Source: Streptomyces sp. Root431 (GTDB lineage: Bacteria > Actinomycetota > Actinomycetes > Streptomycetales > Streptomycetaceae). Taken from it: a stretch of DNA of 64,000 nt. This document shows, one piece after another, positions 7,936-16,985 of the stretch. The position numbers and the translations under genes were made by a program. The first letter of the stretch is position 1. Every line of letters begins with the position of its first letter. Location: the NCBI RefSeq assembly GCF_001426585.1, contig NZ_LMEI01000009.1:1-64000 (forward strand), read 5' to 3'. The notes under the pieces are model-generated. The model saw only the letters and a list, made by a program, of their open reading frames with translations. It was not told where the DNA came from and searched no databases.

Positions 7936-9264
7936 CTACCGTCGCGACCGCGCCTCGATCCGGTGTCGTACGACGGTCGTCAGAGCCGACAGCCGGGTCG
8001 ACACGACCGGTACCGGTGGCACAGGGTCCTCGATGCGGCCCGCGGCCTCCGGCAGCGCGGCGACGTCCGCCTCGAAGCGGGCGCGGGCGGCGGCCAGGGT
8101 GTCGGGCGGTTCCGTGCGGAGCCCGCCGCGCATCACGGTCCGCAGCAGCGGCTCCGTGCCCTCGGGCGGCTCCTCGTTCGCCAGGCCGATGACGTCGCGG
8201 AGGCCGGGGCCGCGGAACACCTGCTTCGGGGCCGGAGCCGTCACCTTCGCCGACGAGAGCTTCATGACGGGCCGGCCGTCGTACTCGACGAGTTTGTAGG
8301 CCGCGTCCAGATACGGGGCGTCGGCCGCCGTGCCGACCTTCGTCCCCACGGCGAAGACGTCGATGGGCGCCCCGCCCCGTACGAGCGTGTCGACGGCGTA
8401 CTCGTCGAGGCCGCCGCTCGCGATGATCTGTACGTCTCCGAGTCCCGCCGCGTCGAGTGCGGTACGGGCGCGCCGGGCGAGCGCTCCGAGGTCGCCGCTG
8501 TCGAGGCGGATCCCGCACCCCGGACCGCGCCCCAGGTCGGCGAGGACGCGAGCGGCCGTCGCGACCCCGCCGTCGGTGTCGTACGTGTCGACCAGGAAGG
8601 TGAGCGGGCCGGGGTGGGTGCGGGCGAAGGCCCGGAACGCCTCCTCCTCGGAAGGGAAGGCCTCGACGTACGAGTGGGCCATGGTGCCGGAGGCGGGAAT
8701 GCCGTATCTGGTCGCGGCGGCGACGTTGCTGGTGCCGGCGAAGCCGACCAGCGCGCAGAGCCGCGCCGCCCGCATGCCGGCCTCGGGGCCGTGGGTTCGG
8801 CGCAGCGAGAAGTCCACGAGCGGCCGCCCGGCGGCGGCGAGCACGCATCGGGCCGCCTTGGAGGCGACCGCCGTCTGGTGGCAGAGGAGGGACAACAGGT
8901 ACGTCTCCACGAGCTGGGCCTGCGGGAGGGGCGCGGTGACCTCCAGGAGCGGCTCTCCGGCGAAGACGAGCCGGCCCTCGGGCACGGCACGGACCTGGCC
9001 GTCGAAGGTCAGACCGTGCAGCGGTTCGAGGTCCTCGACGGGGCGACGCAGCGCCTCGGCGAACTCCTCGACGTCGGAGCGGCCCACCCGGAAGCGGGAA
9101 AGGTGGTCGAGGGCCGGTTCGAGCCCGGCGGCGACCAGGAATCCGCGGCCCGGGGGGAGGTCCCGGACGAAGAGGCTGAAGGTCGCGGGGGCCCGCATGT
9201 CCTCCCGCAGGTACGAGAGGGCCATCGTGACCTCGTACAGGTCGGTACTGGTGACCTGGGACAT
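7936..9264 (-). CDS. pncB: nicotinate phosphoribosyltransferase
   Basis: The 442-aa enzyme would form nicotinate mononucleotide from nicotinate and PRPP, with ATP, in the NAD salvage pathway. It starts with STDLYEVTMALSYL, the conserved N-terminus of the family. It also has FSLRRTHGPEAG, GTMAHSYVEAF, the catalytic-barrel segment IRLDSGDLGALAR and IIASGGLDEY. Start ATG 9264 gives the canonical N-terminus; a GTG at 9279 is an alternative. The gene follows the CBS-BON gene on the same strand after a hairpin. A DosR-controlled pncB2 (Rv0573c) exists in M. tuberculosis, so its presence beside Usps and a CBS protein is consistent with a dormancy regulon. Confidence 0.93.
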   Translation of the reverse strand: MSQVTSTDLYEVTMALSYLREDMRAPATFSLFVRDLPPGRGFLVAAGLEPALDHLSRFRVGRSDVEEFAEALRRPVEDLEPLHGLTFDGQVRAVPEGRLVFAGEPLLEVTAPLPQAQLVETYLLSLLCHQTAVASKAARCVLAAAGRPLVDFSLRRTHGPEAGMRAARLCALVGFAGTSNVAAATRYGIPASGTMAHSYVEAFPSEEEAFRAFARTHPGPLTFLVDTYDTDGGVATAARVLADLGRGPGCGIRLDSGDLGALARRARTALDAAGLGDVQIIASGGLDEYAVDTLVRGGAPIDVFAVGTKVGTAADAPYLDAAYKLVEYDGRPVMKLSSAKVTAPAPKQVFRGPGLRDVIGLANEEPPEGTEPLLRTVMRGGLRTEPPDTLAAARARFEADVAALPEAAGRIEDPVPPVPVVSTRLSALTTVVRHRIEARSRR

Positions 9265-9303
9265 GCTTCGAGCATGCACGGCGGACGCGTGGCCTGCACC
9301 GGA

Positions 9304-9331
9304 AGGGCCGGACATGGCTACGTCCGGCCCT
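9304..9331. terminator. 10-bp hairpin at the CBS-BON stop codon
   Basis: AGGGCCGGAC (9304-9313) and GTCCGGCCCT (9322-9331) form a perfect stem with an 8-nt loop. The stem overlaps the stop of the CBS-BON gene and lies about 40 nt before the pncB start. It may attenuate read-through into pncB or stabilise the upstream message. Confidence 0.55.
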
Positions 9332-9971
9332 GGGTGGTGAGCTCGCACCGTACGTCCACCACGCCTTCGACGGCGCGGGTCAGGCGGGCTGCGAGCGGGA
9401 CGAGCGTGCTGTCGTGGACCTCGCCGGACAGCGTCACGACTCCGGCGTCGACTCGCACGTCGACCTGGTGCCGGGAGAGTGGGAAAAGGTGCTCGACGAC
9501 GTCGTGGCGCACGTCGGCGGCGAGATCCTCGTCCGGGCGGAGGAAGACCTTGAGGAGGTCGGACCGGCTCACGATCCCCTGGATGGTCCCGTTCGTGTCG
9601 ACGACCGGCAGCCGTTTCACGCGATGTGCGGCCATGAGGCGGGCGGCCTGGGGCAGGGACGCCCCGGGAGCGACGGTGACGGGGGGCGAGGTCATCAGGT
9701 CCTGGGCCCGGCGGGAACCGGCCTTGGCCGTGGCGTCGAGTCGTCGCATCTGCTCGACGAGTCCGAGGCGGTGGTCGTGGAACTCCTCCTTGAGGAGCAG
9801 GTCCGCCTCGGAGACCACCCCGACGACGCGGCCCTCGCCTTCGACGACGGGGACGGCCGTCACCTTCCACCGCTCCATGGCGGCGACGATCTCCTTGAAC
9901 TCCGCGCCGGGCAGGACGGCGACGACCTTCTTGGTCATCACGTCGGCGACGGTGAACGGCTGAGGTGTCAT
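9318..9971 (-). CDS. CBS-domain pair with C-terminal BON domain
   Basis: The 217-aa soluble protein has CBS domain 1 at about residues 7-62 (VADVMTKKVVAVLPG) and CBS domain 2 at about 90-145 (DLMTSPPVTVAPG; VKRLPVVDTNGTIQGIVSRSDLL). A BON domain follows at about 150-217 (VDVRVDAGVVTLSGEV). CBS pairs bind adenosine ligands; BON domains often contact membranes or other proteins. ATG 9971 follows GAGGAGAG. CBS proteins such as Rv2626c are part of the DosR regulon. It is divergent from the alcohol dehydrogenase and upstream of pncB, with which it is probably co-transcribed to some extent. Confidence 0.9.
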   Translation of the reverse strand: MTPQPFTVADVMTKKVVAVLPGAEFKEIVAAMERWKVTAVPVVEGEGRVVGVVSEADLLLKEEFHDHRLGLVEQMRRLDATAKAGSRRAQDLMTSPPVTVAPGASLPQAARLMAAHRVKRLPVVDTNGTIQGIVSRSDLLKVFLRPDEDLAADVRHDVVEHLFPLSRHQVDVRVDAGVVTLSGEVHDSTLVPLAARLTRAVEGVVDVRCELTTQGRT

Positions 9972-10162
9972 CGCTCTCTCCTCACCGGGCCGAACATCTT
10001 CAGGACCCGAGCCCCTTCCCACCCTCGCAGCAGGAACGTCCCGGTCATGAGGGCCCGAGCGGGCACTTTCGGGGCCCGACCGGCTCATGTGCCGCCGGAC
10101 AACCCTGCGGAGCCTGGTGGACGAGGACCAAAGCGACGCACGACAGGAAGTGGGTGGGCGCC
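9972..10162. promoter_or_regulatory. divergent promoter region, CBS-BON / alcohol dehydrogenase
   Basis: This 191-nt intergenic stretch should hold promoters for both genes. GGGCCGAAC at 9987-9995 repeats the left arm and spacer of the 3908 palindrome, but the right arm is absent. Around 10049-10085 two GGGCCC blocks lie inside an ATGAG...CTCAT dyad. No clear -10 or -35 could be assigned by eye. Confidence 0.3.
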
Positions 10163-11203
10163 ATGAAGGCACTCGTCTTCCAGGGGCCGGGTCGGATCGC
10201 CTGGCAAGACGTACCCGACCCGGTCATCGAGGACCCCGCCGACGCGATCGTCCGGGTCGACGTCGTCACCATCTGCGGCACGGACCTGCACATCCTGAAG
10301 GGGGACGTGCCGGAGGTGACGCCCGGCCGGGTCCTCGGACACGAGGCGGTGGGCACGGTGGTCGAGGCAGGCGGTGACGTGCGCTCGGTCCGGCCGGGTG
10401 ACCGCGTCCTGGTCTCCTGCATCTCCGCCTGCGGAAGGTGCCGCTTCTGCCGCGAGAGCCGCTACGGGCAGTGCCGTGGCGGAGGTGGCTGGATCCTCGG
10501 CCACACCGTCGACGGCACGCAGGCGGAGTACGTCCGGGTGCCCTTCGCCGATCTGTCCGTCCACGCGCTGCCGGATTCGGTCGACAGCGTCGACGCCGTC
10601 CTGCTCGCCGACATCTTCCCCACCTCCTACGAGGTCGGGGTGCTGAACGGTGCCGTGCGCCCCGCCGACACGGTCGTCGTCGTGGGCGCGGGCCCCATCG
10701 GCCTGGCCGCGATCATCACCGCCGGGTTCTACAGCCCCGGCCGTGTCATCGCCGTCGACCGGGCCGAGTCACGGCTGGTCGCGGCCCGGGCCCTCGGCGC
10801 GGACGCCACCGCGAACGCGGCGGAGGAGCCGGAACAGCTCGTCGCGGACCTGACCGACGGCCTCGGGGCCGACGTCGTCATGGAGGCCGTCGGCGTCCCG
10901 GAGACGTTCGAGATGTGCACGCGGATGGTCCGGCCGGGCGGACGGGTGGCCAACATCGGTGTCCACGGGAAGCCCGCGGTGCTCCACCTGGAAGACCTGT
11001 GGATCAAGGACGTCACGATCACCACCGGACTCGTGGACACCTCTTCCACACCCCTCCTGCTGCGCATGATGTCCGCCGGACGGCTGCCGTCCTCGTCTCT
11101 GATCACCCACCGTTACGCCCTGGGGCAGATGGAAGAGGCGTACGACGTCTTCGGGCGGGCGGCGGACACGGGCGCCCTCAAAGTCGCGCTCGGCGGGGCG
11201 TAG
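10163..11203 (+). CDS. zinc-dependent alcohol dehydrogenase (MDR family)
   Basis: This 346-aa medium-chain dehydrogenase would reduce an aldehyde or oxidise an alcohol with NAD(P). Catalytic zinc residues are visible in TICGTDLHILKG and GRVLGHEAVG. The structural zinc loop has four Cys (CGRCRFCRESRYGQC). The Rossmann motif is VVVGAGPIGLAA. Start ATG 10163 matches the family N-terminus MKALVFQGPG. The longer frame from 9965 overlaps the divergent promoter and is rejected. In S. coelicolor a similar dehydrogenase sits among Usp and CBS genes in the OsdR-controlled region, so a role in redox balance under oxygen limitation is plausible. Confidence 0.9.
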   Translation: MKALVFQGPGRIAWQDVPDPVIEDPADAIVRVDVVTICGTDLHILKGDVPEVTPGRVLGHEAVGTVVEAGGDVRSVRPGDRVLVSCISACGRCRFCRESRYGQCRGGGGWILGHTVDGTQAEYVRVPFADLSVHALPDSVDSVDAVLLADIFPTSYEVGVLNGAVRPADTVVVVGAGPIGLAAIITAGFYSPGRVIAVDRAESRLVAARALGADATANAAEEPEQLVADLTDGLGADVVMEAVGVPETFEMCTRMVRPGGRVANIGVHGKPAVLHLEDLWIKDVTITTGLVDTSSTPLLLRMMSAGRLPSSSLITHRYALGQMEEAYDVFGRAADTGALKVALGGA

Positions 11204-11231
11204 GACGTGCCGATGACCGGCGGCTCCCCCA

Positions 11232-11652
11232 TTACGGACAGGTTCTGGCGTCCTTCCGTTGTCCGGCGTCCGGGGTGGTGAGGCCGCCGGTAGTGAAGAT
11301 GCGGTCGAGGTGGTGGTGGAGTACGGCGATGGCCGACTCCGGTGTCCGTTGGGCGACGAGGATGCTGGTGCCCATGGTCGCGGTCATGGCGAGCAGGCTG
11401 ATGGCCTCGGTGCGTGCGTCGGCGCCGGGATCGGCCAGGCCTGCCGCCTGGGCTCCTTCGATCAGGCCGGTGAGAGCGTTCTCGGCCGCGTCGGGGTTGT
11501 CGATGAAGGGCTGGGCGGCGAGTGCTCCGTCGGTCACGGACAGGATCGAGTAGGAGCTGTACAGGAGGTGGAAGGTCCGGCTCTCCTGGTCGGTCGGCAG
11601 GGATGCCAGCAGCAGCGCCTCCCTCCCCGCCACGAGCCTGCGTTCAGGAGAT
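11232..11652 (-). pseudogene. C-terminal half of a TetR-family regulator
   Basis: Residues from ERRLVAGREALLL onward match the BetI-like TetR_C ligand-binding domain (helices with LLYSSYSILSV, ALTGLIEGAQAAGLADPG, LLAMTATMGTSILV). The usual N-terminal HTH (~50 residues) is absent. The in-frame sequence upstream of about 11652 is Pro/Gly-rich and not related. It therefore looks like a remnant cut between the alcohol dehydrogenase and the ceb promoter. A short product without DNA binding is possible but not expected to regulate by itself. Confidence 0.65.
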
Positions 11653-11766
11653 GACGGCCACGTACCGCAAGGCCCCGACGAAACCCCCGGAAAACCTTCC
11701 GGTAACGAATCCGCGTTCATGTCTTGACACCCGCACCCGCCAGGCAGCAACCTTCCGGCAACGACG

Positions 11767-11780
11767 TGGGAGCGCTCCCA
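11767..11780. promoter_or_regulatory. CebR operator upstream of cebE
   Basis: TGGGAGCGCTCCCA is a perfect 14-bp palindrome. It is identical to the published binding site of CebR, the LacI-family cellobiose/cellotriose repressor of Streptomyces. It lies 110 nt upstream of the cebE start. Confidence 0.92.
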
Positions 11781-11890
11781 TCGGGGCGCACAGAGCCTGC
11801 ATCAGGTCCTGGCGGGCAGCCGCCGAGCCGCGATCAGCCGGCCGGACCTCTTGGCGCACAACGAGCACCACCTTGGACGAGGAGAGTGGA

Positions 11891-13234
11891 ATGCGCACTT
11901 CCAGCAGCAGACGCGGACGCCGGGCGGCGATCGCGGCGGTCGCCGTCGTCGTGACCGGTACGACCCTGCTCACCGGTTGCGGCAGCGACAGCGACGACAA
12001 CGGCGGCGACGCCCAGGGCGGCGGCAAGATCACCCTGCGGGTCGGGACCTTCGGTTCCTTCGGCTACGACAACAAGACCGGCGCCAAGCTCTACGCCGAG
12101 TACGAGAAGTCCCACCCGAACATCAAGATCGAGGAGACGAACGTCTCCGACGGCCAGAAGTACTGGGACACGCTGAAGCTGCGCCTCGCCCAGAACAACG
12201 GTCTCGCCGACATCCAGGCCGTCGAGGTCGGCTACATCGCCGAGGCGACCGGCGAGACCATGGCGGACAAGTGGGTCGACCTCAGCAAGGAGGGGGGCGC
12301 GGACATCGGCGCCTTCCTCGACTGGAAGGTCAAGCAGGCGACGACGGCGAGCGGCAGCGTCATCGGCCTCGGCACCGACATCGGCCCCATGGCCATCTGC
12401 TACAACAAGGAACTCTTCGCCAAGGCCAAGCTGCCGACCGAGCGCGAGGCCGTCTCCAAGCTGTGGGCCGGCGACTGGGCCAAGTTCATCGAGACCGGCA
12501 ACACGTACAAGAAGAGCGCGCCCGCCGGCACGTCCTTCCACGACTCGGCGAGCGGCCTCTTCAACGCCGTGGTCTCCAGCGACCCCGTCCAGTACGCCGA
12601 CACGAGCGGCAAGCTCGACTGGGAGAACAGCCCCGGCGTGAAGAAGGCCTGGAACACCGCCGTGGCGGCGAGCAAGGGCGGACTCACGGCCAAGCTGCGG
12701 CAGTTCGACGAGAAGGGCACCTGGAACGCCGCCTTCAAGAACTCCAAGTTCGCCACCGTCGCCTGCCCGAGCTGGATGACCGGCATCATCAAGGACCAGG
12801 CTGGACCCGCCAACCAGGGCAAGTGGGACATCGCCGCGCCGCCGGTCGCCGGCAACTGGGGCGGCGCCTTCCTCGCCGTGCCGAAGTCCGGAAAGCACAC
12901 CAAGGAGGCGGCCGAGCTCGCCGCCTGGCTGACGGCTCCCGCGCAGCACGCCAAGGTCTTCGCGGTGAACGGCAACATCCCCTCGTCCAAGGACACGCTC
13001 ACCTCCGCGGCCGTCCAGGACGCCAAGCTTCCGTACTTCGGCGACACCCCCGTCGGCAAGATCTTCTCGTCCGCCGCCTCCGGGATCACGCCCGCCGTCA
13101 TCAGCCGCTGGGACGGCCAGGTGAAGACCTTCCTCACCGACAACGGCATCCTCGACATCGAGCAGCGCGGCACCGACCCGGCCAAGGCCTGGGAGAACGT
13201 CAAGAAGCTGGTCGACGACAAGATCGACCAGTAG
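11891..13234 (+). CDS. cebE: cellobiose/cello-oligosaccharide-binding lipoprotein
   Basis: This is a 447-aa family 1 solute-binding protein. A basic N-terminus precedes a hydrophobic segment and a lipobox LLTGC with Cys30, so it is anchored to the outer face of the membrane. The mature part has the expected sugar-binding pattern (ITLRVGTFGSFGYD; VIGLGTDIGPMAICYNKELF). ATG 11891 follows GAGGAGAG. The gene heads an operon with two permeases and a GH1 beta-glucosidase under an exact CebR box, which supports cellobiose/cellotriose as ligand. An ATPase is not encoded here, as usual for this family, which uses the shared MsiK. Confidence 0.9.
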   Translation: MRTSSSRRGRRAAIAAVAVVVTGTTLLTGCGSDSDDNGGDAQGGGKITLRVGTFGSFGYDNKTGAKLYAEYEKSHPNIKIEETNVSDGQKYWDTLKLRLAQNNGLADIQAVEVGYIAEATGETMADKWVDLSKEGGADIGAFLDWKVKQATTASGSVIGLGTDIGPMAICYNKELFAKAKLPTEREAVSKLWAGDWAKFIETGNTYKKSAPAGTSFHDSASGLFNAVVSSDPVQYADTSGKLDWENSPGVKKAWNTAVAASKGGLTAKLRQFDEKGTWNAAFKNSKFATVACPSWMTGIIKDQAGPANQGKWDIAAPPVAGNWGGAFLAVPKSGKHTKEAAELAAWLTAPAQHAKVFAVNGNIPSSKDTLTSAAVQDAKLPYFGDTPVGKIFSSAASGITPAVISRWDGQVKTFLTDNGILDIEQRGTDPAKAWENVKKLVDDKIDQ

Positions 13235-13245
13235 CGGGGGCGCCT

Positions 13246-13280
13246 GCCGGTCCGCCGCCGCCTGCGGGCGGCGGACCGGC
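13246..13280. terminator. 14-bp perfect hairpin between cebE and cebF
   Basis: GCCGGTCCGCCGCC (13246-13259) pairs with GGCGGCGGACCGGC (13267-13280) around a 7-nt loop. It starts 12 nt after the cebE stop. Such hairpins are commonly found after binding-protein genes, where they allow higher binding-protein than permease levels. Confidence 0.7.
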
Positions 13281-13324
13281 ACCGTCCGCACCACCGCACG
13301 CATCGACCCTGGAAGGACGCCCCC

Positions 13325-14329
13325 GTGGCCACCTCCGTTCGGGCGAAGCCGGACGGCTCCCCGCCGCCCGTCGCACCGCCCTCCTCCCCCGGCCCGCGCC
13401 GCCGCCGCTCCGCCCCCGGCGGCTGGCGCAGCACGCTCTACCGCTGGGACATCAAGGCGATCCCGTACGTCTTCATCGCCCCCTTCTTCCTCACCTTCGC
13501 CGCCTTCGGCCTCTTCCCGCTGATCTACACGGGCTGGCTCTCGCTCAACCGGGTCGAGCTCGGCGGTGAACCGCAGTGGAAGGGCCTGGAGAACTACACC
13601 GACCTCGCCACCAGCGAGTTCTTCTGGAACGCGCTCGTCAACACCTTCACCATCGGGGTCATCTCGACCGTCCCCCAGCTGCTCATGGCCCTGGGCCTGG
13701 CGCACCTGCTGAACTACAAGCTCCGCGGCCGCGGCTTCTTCCGGATCGCGATCCTCGCGCCGTACGCCACCTCGATCGCGGCGGCGACGCTGGTCTTCGC
13801 CCAGCTGTTCAACACCGACTACGGGATGATCAACACCGTCCTCGACTGGGTCGGCATCGGCCCCGTCCAGTGGGAGTCGTCCAAGTGGCCGGCGCAGATC
13901 GCGATCTCCGTGATCGTGACCTGGCGCTGGACCGGCTACAACGCCCTGATCTACCTGGCCGCCATGCAGGCCGTGCCCCAGGACCTGTACGAGGCCGCCT
14001 CGCTCGACGGGGCGTCGCGGTGGCGCCAGTTCATCAGCGTCACCATCCCGTCGATCCGGCCGACGATCCTCTTCACCGTCGTCGTCTCCACCATCGGCGC
14101 CACCCAGCTCTTCGGCGAGCCGATGCTCTACGGCGGCAGCGTCGGCATCAGCGGCGGCAGCGGCAACCAGTTCCAGACGCTGAGCCTGCTGATGTACGAG
14201 AAGGGGTGGGTGAACAACGCCCTGGGCCAGGCCTCCGCCATCGCCTGGATCATGCTGCTGCTCCTCCTGCTCATCGGCGGCGTCCAGGCGCTCGTCTCCC
14301 GTCACAACCGCAAGAAGCTGGGAGGCTGA
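13325..14329 (+). CDS. cebF: cello-oligosaccharide ABC transporter permease
   Basis: The 334-aa MalF-type permease has a ~40-residue Pro/Arg-rich cytoplasmic N-terminus and about six transmembrane helices (first near KAIPYVFIAPFFLTFAAFGLF). The EAA loop reads YEAASLDGASRWRQFISVTIPSI, which docks the ATPase. GTG 13325 follows GGAAGGA. It lies downstream of cebE after a hairpin and 4 nt before cebG. Function follows from family and operon. Confidence 0.9.
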   Translation: MATSVRAKPDGSPPPVAPPSSPGPRRRRSAPGGWRSTLYRWDIKAIPYVFIAPFFLTFAAFGLFPLIYTGWLSLNRVELGGEPQWKGLENYTDLATSEFFWNALVNTFTIGVISTVPQLLMALGLAHLLNYKLRGRGFFRIAILAPYATSIAAATLVFAQLFNTDYGMINTVLDWVGIGPVQWESSKWPAQIAISVIVTWRWTGYNALIYLAAMQAVPQDLYEAASLDGASRWRQFISVTIPSIRPTILFTVVVSTIGATQLFGEPMLYGGSVGISGGSGNQFQTLSLLMYEKGWVNNALGQASAIAWIMLLLLLLIGGVQALVSRHNRKKLGG

Positions 14330-14333
14330 CCCC

Positions 14334-15218
14334 ATGGCCCGCACTCTCGACAGGACGCCCCGGTCCGGGCGGCGCTTCCGCCAGTCGGCCGGCCGCCAGC
14401 ACCACGCGGGGCCCCTGACCTACGTCCTGCTGGCCGTGGCCGCCGTGGTCTCGCTCTTCCCGCTGTACTGGAACCTGGTCGCCGCGTCCCACAGCGGCGA
14501 GCGCGTGGTCCAGGCCCCGGCGCCGCTGCTGCCCGGCCCGCGCCTCCTGGACAACCTCAGCTTCGCCTGGAACCAGGTCCACATGGGTGAGGCGCTGATC
14601 AACACCACGATCGTCGCCGGCCTGGTGGCCGCGTCCACCGTCGTCTTCTCCACGCTCGCCGGCTTCGCCTTCGCCAAGCTGCCCTTCCGGGGCCGCGGCA
14701 TGCTGCTCTCGCTCGTGGTCGCCACGATGACGATCCCGCCGCAGCTCAGCGTCATCCCGCTGTACCAGATCATCACCGACCTCGGCTGGTTCGACCAGCT
14801 CCAGTCGGTCGTCCTGCCCTCACTGGTCGCCGCCTTCGGCGTGTTCTTCATGCGCCAGTTCCTCGTCGAGGCCCTGCCCATCGAGCTCGTCGAGGCGGCC
14901 CGCATGGACGGGGCGCACAGCCTCCGGGTGATCTGGCACGTGGTCTTCCCGGTGGCCCGGCCCGCGATGGCCGTGCTCGGCATGCTCGTCTTCGTCCAGG
15001 CGTGGAACGACTTCTTCTGGCCGTTCATCGCGCTCACCCAGGACGGCAACCCCACCCTCCAGGTGGCCCTCGCCGGCCTGGGAGCGGGAAACCACACGGT
15101 GGACCACGCCGTCGTCCTGACGGGCGCCCTCATATCCACCGTGCCGCTGCTGCTCGTCTTCGCCTTCCTCGGCAAGCACATCGTGGGCGGCATCACGGCC
15201 GGCGCCGTCAAGAGCTGA
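14334..15218 (+). CDS. cebG: cello-oligosaccharide ABC transporter permease
   Basis: The 294-aa MalG-type permease has six predicted transmembrane helices beginning at [21 protein letters not shown]. The EAA motif reads [26 protein letters not shown]. It starts 4 nt after the cebF stop, so translation is coupled. With CebE, CebF and the shared ATPase MsiK it forms the importer. The inner-membrane location and partner assignments follow from the family. Confidence 0.9.
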   Translation: MARTLDRTPRSGRRFRQSAGRQHHAGPLTYVLLAVAAVVSLFPLYWNLVAASHSGERVVQAPAPLLPGPRLLDNLSFAWNQVHMGEALINTTIVAGLVAASTVVFSTLAGFAFAKLPFRGRGMLLSLVVATMTIPPQLSVIPLYQIITDLGWFDQLQSVVLPSLVAAFGVFFMRQFLVEALPIELVEAARMDGAHSLRVIWHVVFPVARPAMAVLGMLVFVQAWNDFFWPFIALTQDGNPTLQVALAGLGAGNHTVDHAVVLTGALISTVPLLLVFAFLGKHIVGGITAGAVKS

Positions 15219-15327
15219 CCGGCCGCGCCGACGCCGTGCCGTACGCCTCCGCGTACCGCACGCGTCACCGCACCCGTACGCCCCGCCCGTACCGCACGCA
15301 TCGAACGTACCTACCCCGTACCCGCGT

Positions 15328-15341
15328 TGGGAGCTCTCTCC
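15328..15341. promoter_or_regulatory. degenerate CebR-like box overlapping the bglC ribosome site
   Basis: TGGGAGCTCTCTCC matches the CebR palindrome at 11 of 14 positions. It abuts the bglC start codon, and its GGGAG is the only plausible Shine-Dalgarno. CebR sites before bglC are known in other Streptomyces. The 3' arm is damaged here, so binding may be weak. Confidence 0.45.
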
Positions 15342-15342
15342 T

Positions 15343-16785
15343 ATGACCGCGTCCGAAACCCGGCCGCTCACCGCCACCCGCTCGTTCCCGCCCGGCTTCC
15401 TCTGGGGCGCCGCCACCGCCGCGTACCAGATCGAGGGCGCGGCGGCGGAGGACGGCCGTACGCCGTCCATCTGGGACACCTTCTCGCACACCCCCGGCAA
15501 GGTCTTCGAGGGCCACACCGGTGACGTGGCCGTCGACCACTACCACCGGTTCCGCGAGGACGTCGGCATCATGTCCGAACTGGGCCTGAACGCCTACCGG
15601 TTCTCCGTCTCCTGGTCCCGCGTCCAGCCCACCGGCCGGGGCCCGGCCGTCCAGAAGGGTCTGGACTTCTACCGGGCGCTCGTCGACGAGCTGCTCGCCG
15701 CCGGGATCGCACCGGCCTTGACGCTCTACCACTGGGACCTGCCCCAGGAGTTGGAGGACGCCGGCGGCTGGCCGGAGCGGTCGACCGCCGAGCGGTTCGC
15801 CGAGTACGCCGGGATCCTCGCCGACGCCCTCGGCGACCGCGTCACCCGGTGGACCACGCTCAACGAGCCCTGGTGCAGCGCCTTCCTGGGGTACGGCTCC
15901 GGGGTCCACGCCCCGGGCCGCACCGACCCCGTCGACTCCCTGCGCGCCGCCCACCACCTCAACCTCGGGCACGGTCTCGCCGTCCAGGCCCTGCGGTCGG
16001 CGCTCCCGGCGGACCGGCAGATCGCGGTCTCCCTCAACCTCCACGAGGTGCGGCCCCTGACCGAGTCGGCCGAGGACCGGGACGCGGCCCGCCGCATCGA
16101 CGCCGTCGGCAACCGGATCTGGCTGGGTCCGATGCTGGAGGGCGCCTATCCCGAGGACCTGCTCGCCGACACCGCGCACCTCACCGACTGGTCCTTCGTC
16201 CGGGACGGCGACGCGGCGGCGGCGCGGCAGCAGTTGGACCTCCTGGCGATCAACTACTACACGCCGACGGTGGTTTCGCACGTCCCGGAGGGTTCGGAGA
16301 AGCCGCAGGACGACGGCCACGGCAACAGCGAGCACTCGCCGTGGCCCGGCGCGGACTCCGTCGCCTTCCACCGCGCGCCCGGGGAGCGGACCGCGATGGG
16401 CTGGCCGGTCGACGCGAGCGCGCTGTACGACCTGCTGCGCCGGGTCTCCGCCGCGTACCCGGACCTGCCGCTGGTGATCAGCGAGAACGGCGCCGCGTAC
16501 GAGGACGAGGTCGCCGAGGACGGCTCGGTGCACGACCCGGAGCGCGCCGCCTACGTGCACGCGCACCTGGAGGCCGTGCACCGCGCGCTCGCGGACGGGG
16601 TGGACGTGCGCGGCTACTTCCTCTGGTCACTCCTCGACAACTTCGAGTGGGCGTACGGCTACGCGAAGCGGTTCGGGGCGGTGCGGGTGGACTACGACAC
16701 CCTGGAGCGCACCCCGAAGTCCAGCGCCCGCTGGTACGCGCGGGTCGCGCGGTCGGGCGAGCTGCACGTCCCGTACAGCGACTGA
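15343..16785 (+). CDS. bglC: GH1 beta-glucosidase
   Basis: The 480-aa family 1 glycoside hydrolase would cleave imported cellobiose and cellotriose to glucose. The acid/base is Glu175 in TLNEPW and the nucleophile is Glu381 in ISENG. The family N-terminus [16 protein letters not shown] is present. There is no signal peptide, so it is cytoplasmic, as expected for the ceb pathway. It follows cebG by 124 nt; that gap contains two near-copies of CGTACCGCACGC and a CebR-like box. A strong terminator follows. Confidence 0.93.
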   Translation: MTASETRPLTATRSFPPGFLWGAATAAYQIEGAAAEDGRTPSIWDTFSHTPGKVFEGHTGDVAVDHYHRFREDVGIMSELGLNAYRFSVSWSRVQPTGRGPAVQKGLDFYRALVDELLAAGIAPALTLYHWDLPQELEDAGGWPERSTAERFAEYAGILADALGDRVTRWTTLNEPWCSAFLGYGSGVHAPGRTDPVDSLRAAHHLNLGHGLAVQALRSALPADRQIAVSLNLHEVRPLTESAEDRDAARRIDAVGNRIWLGPMLEGAYPEDLLADTAHLTDWSFVRDGDAAAARQQLDLLAINYYTPTVVSHVPEGSEKPQDDGHGNSEHSPWPGADSVAFHRAPGERTAMGWPVDASALYDLLRRVSAAYPDLPLVISENGAAYEDEVAEDGSVHDPERAAYVHAHLEAVHRALADGVDVRGYFLWSLLDNFEWAYGYAKRFGAVRVDYDTLERTPKSSARWYARVARSGELHVPYSD

Positions 16786-16796
16786 GACGGACCCCT

Positions 16797-16832
16797 GAAC
16801 AGGCCGTGCCGGATCACCGGCACGGCCTGTTC
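16797..16832. terminator. 16-bp perfect hairpin after bglC
   Basis: GAACAGGCCGTGCCGG (16797-16812) and CCGGCACGGCCTGTTC (16817-16832) form a perfect stem with an ATCA loop. It starts 11 nt after the bglC stop. It is the intrinsic terminator of the ceb operon. Confidence 0.85.
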
Positions 16833-16985
16833 CCTGCCCCCGCGTCCCGCTCGTCCCTCACCGTCGGTCGTTCGTCCGGTTTCGCCCGCCCGGTCCCGTG
16901 AGTCGCGGGGGCGTCGCCGATTCGTCGGATGCGGTCCGGTGTGTGGTTCACGCAGCGTCACTGTCCGTACCTAAGCTGTACGTTC

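Noticed and set aside
11834-14344. 836-aa minus-strand open frame across cebE and cebF
   Set aside because: Complement of two well-supported ceb genes; no start context and low-complexity composition.
15230-15310. Repeated CGTACCGCACGC units before bglC as a CRISPR-like or iteron array
   Set aside because: Only two near copies, no spacers of constant size; probably slippage near a promoter.
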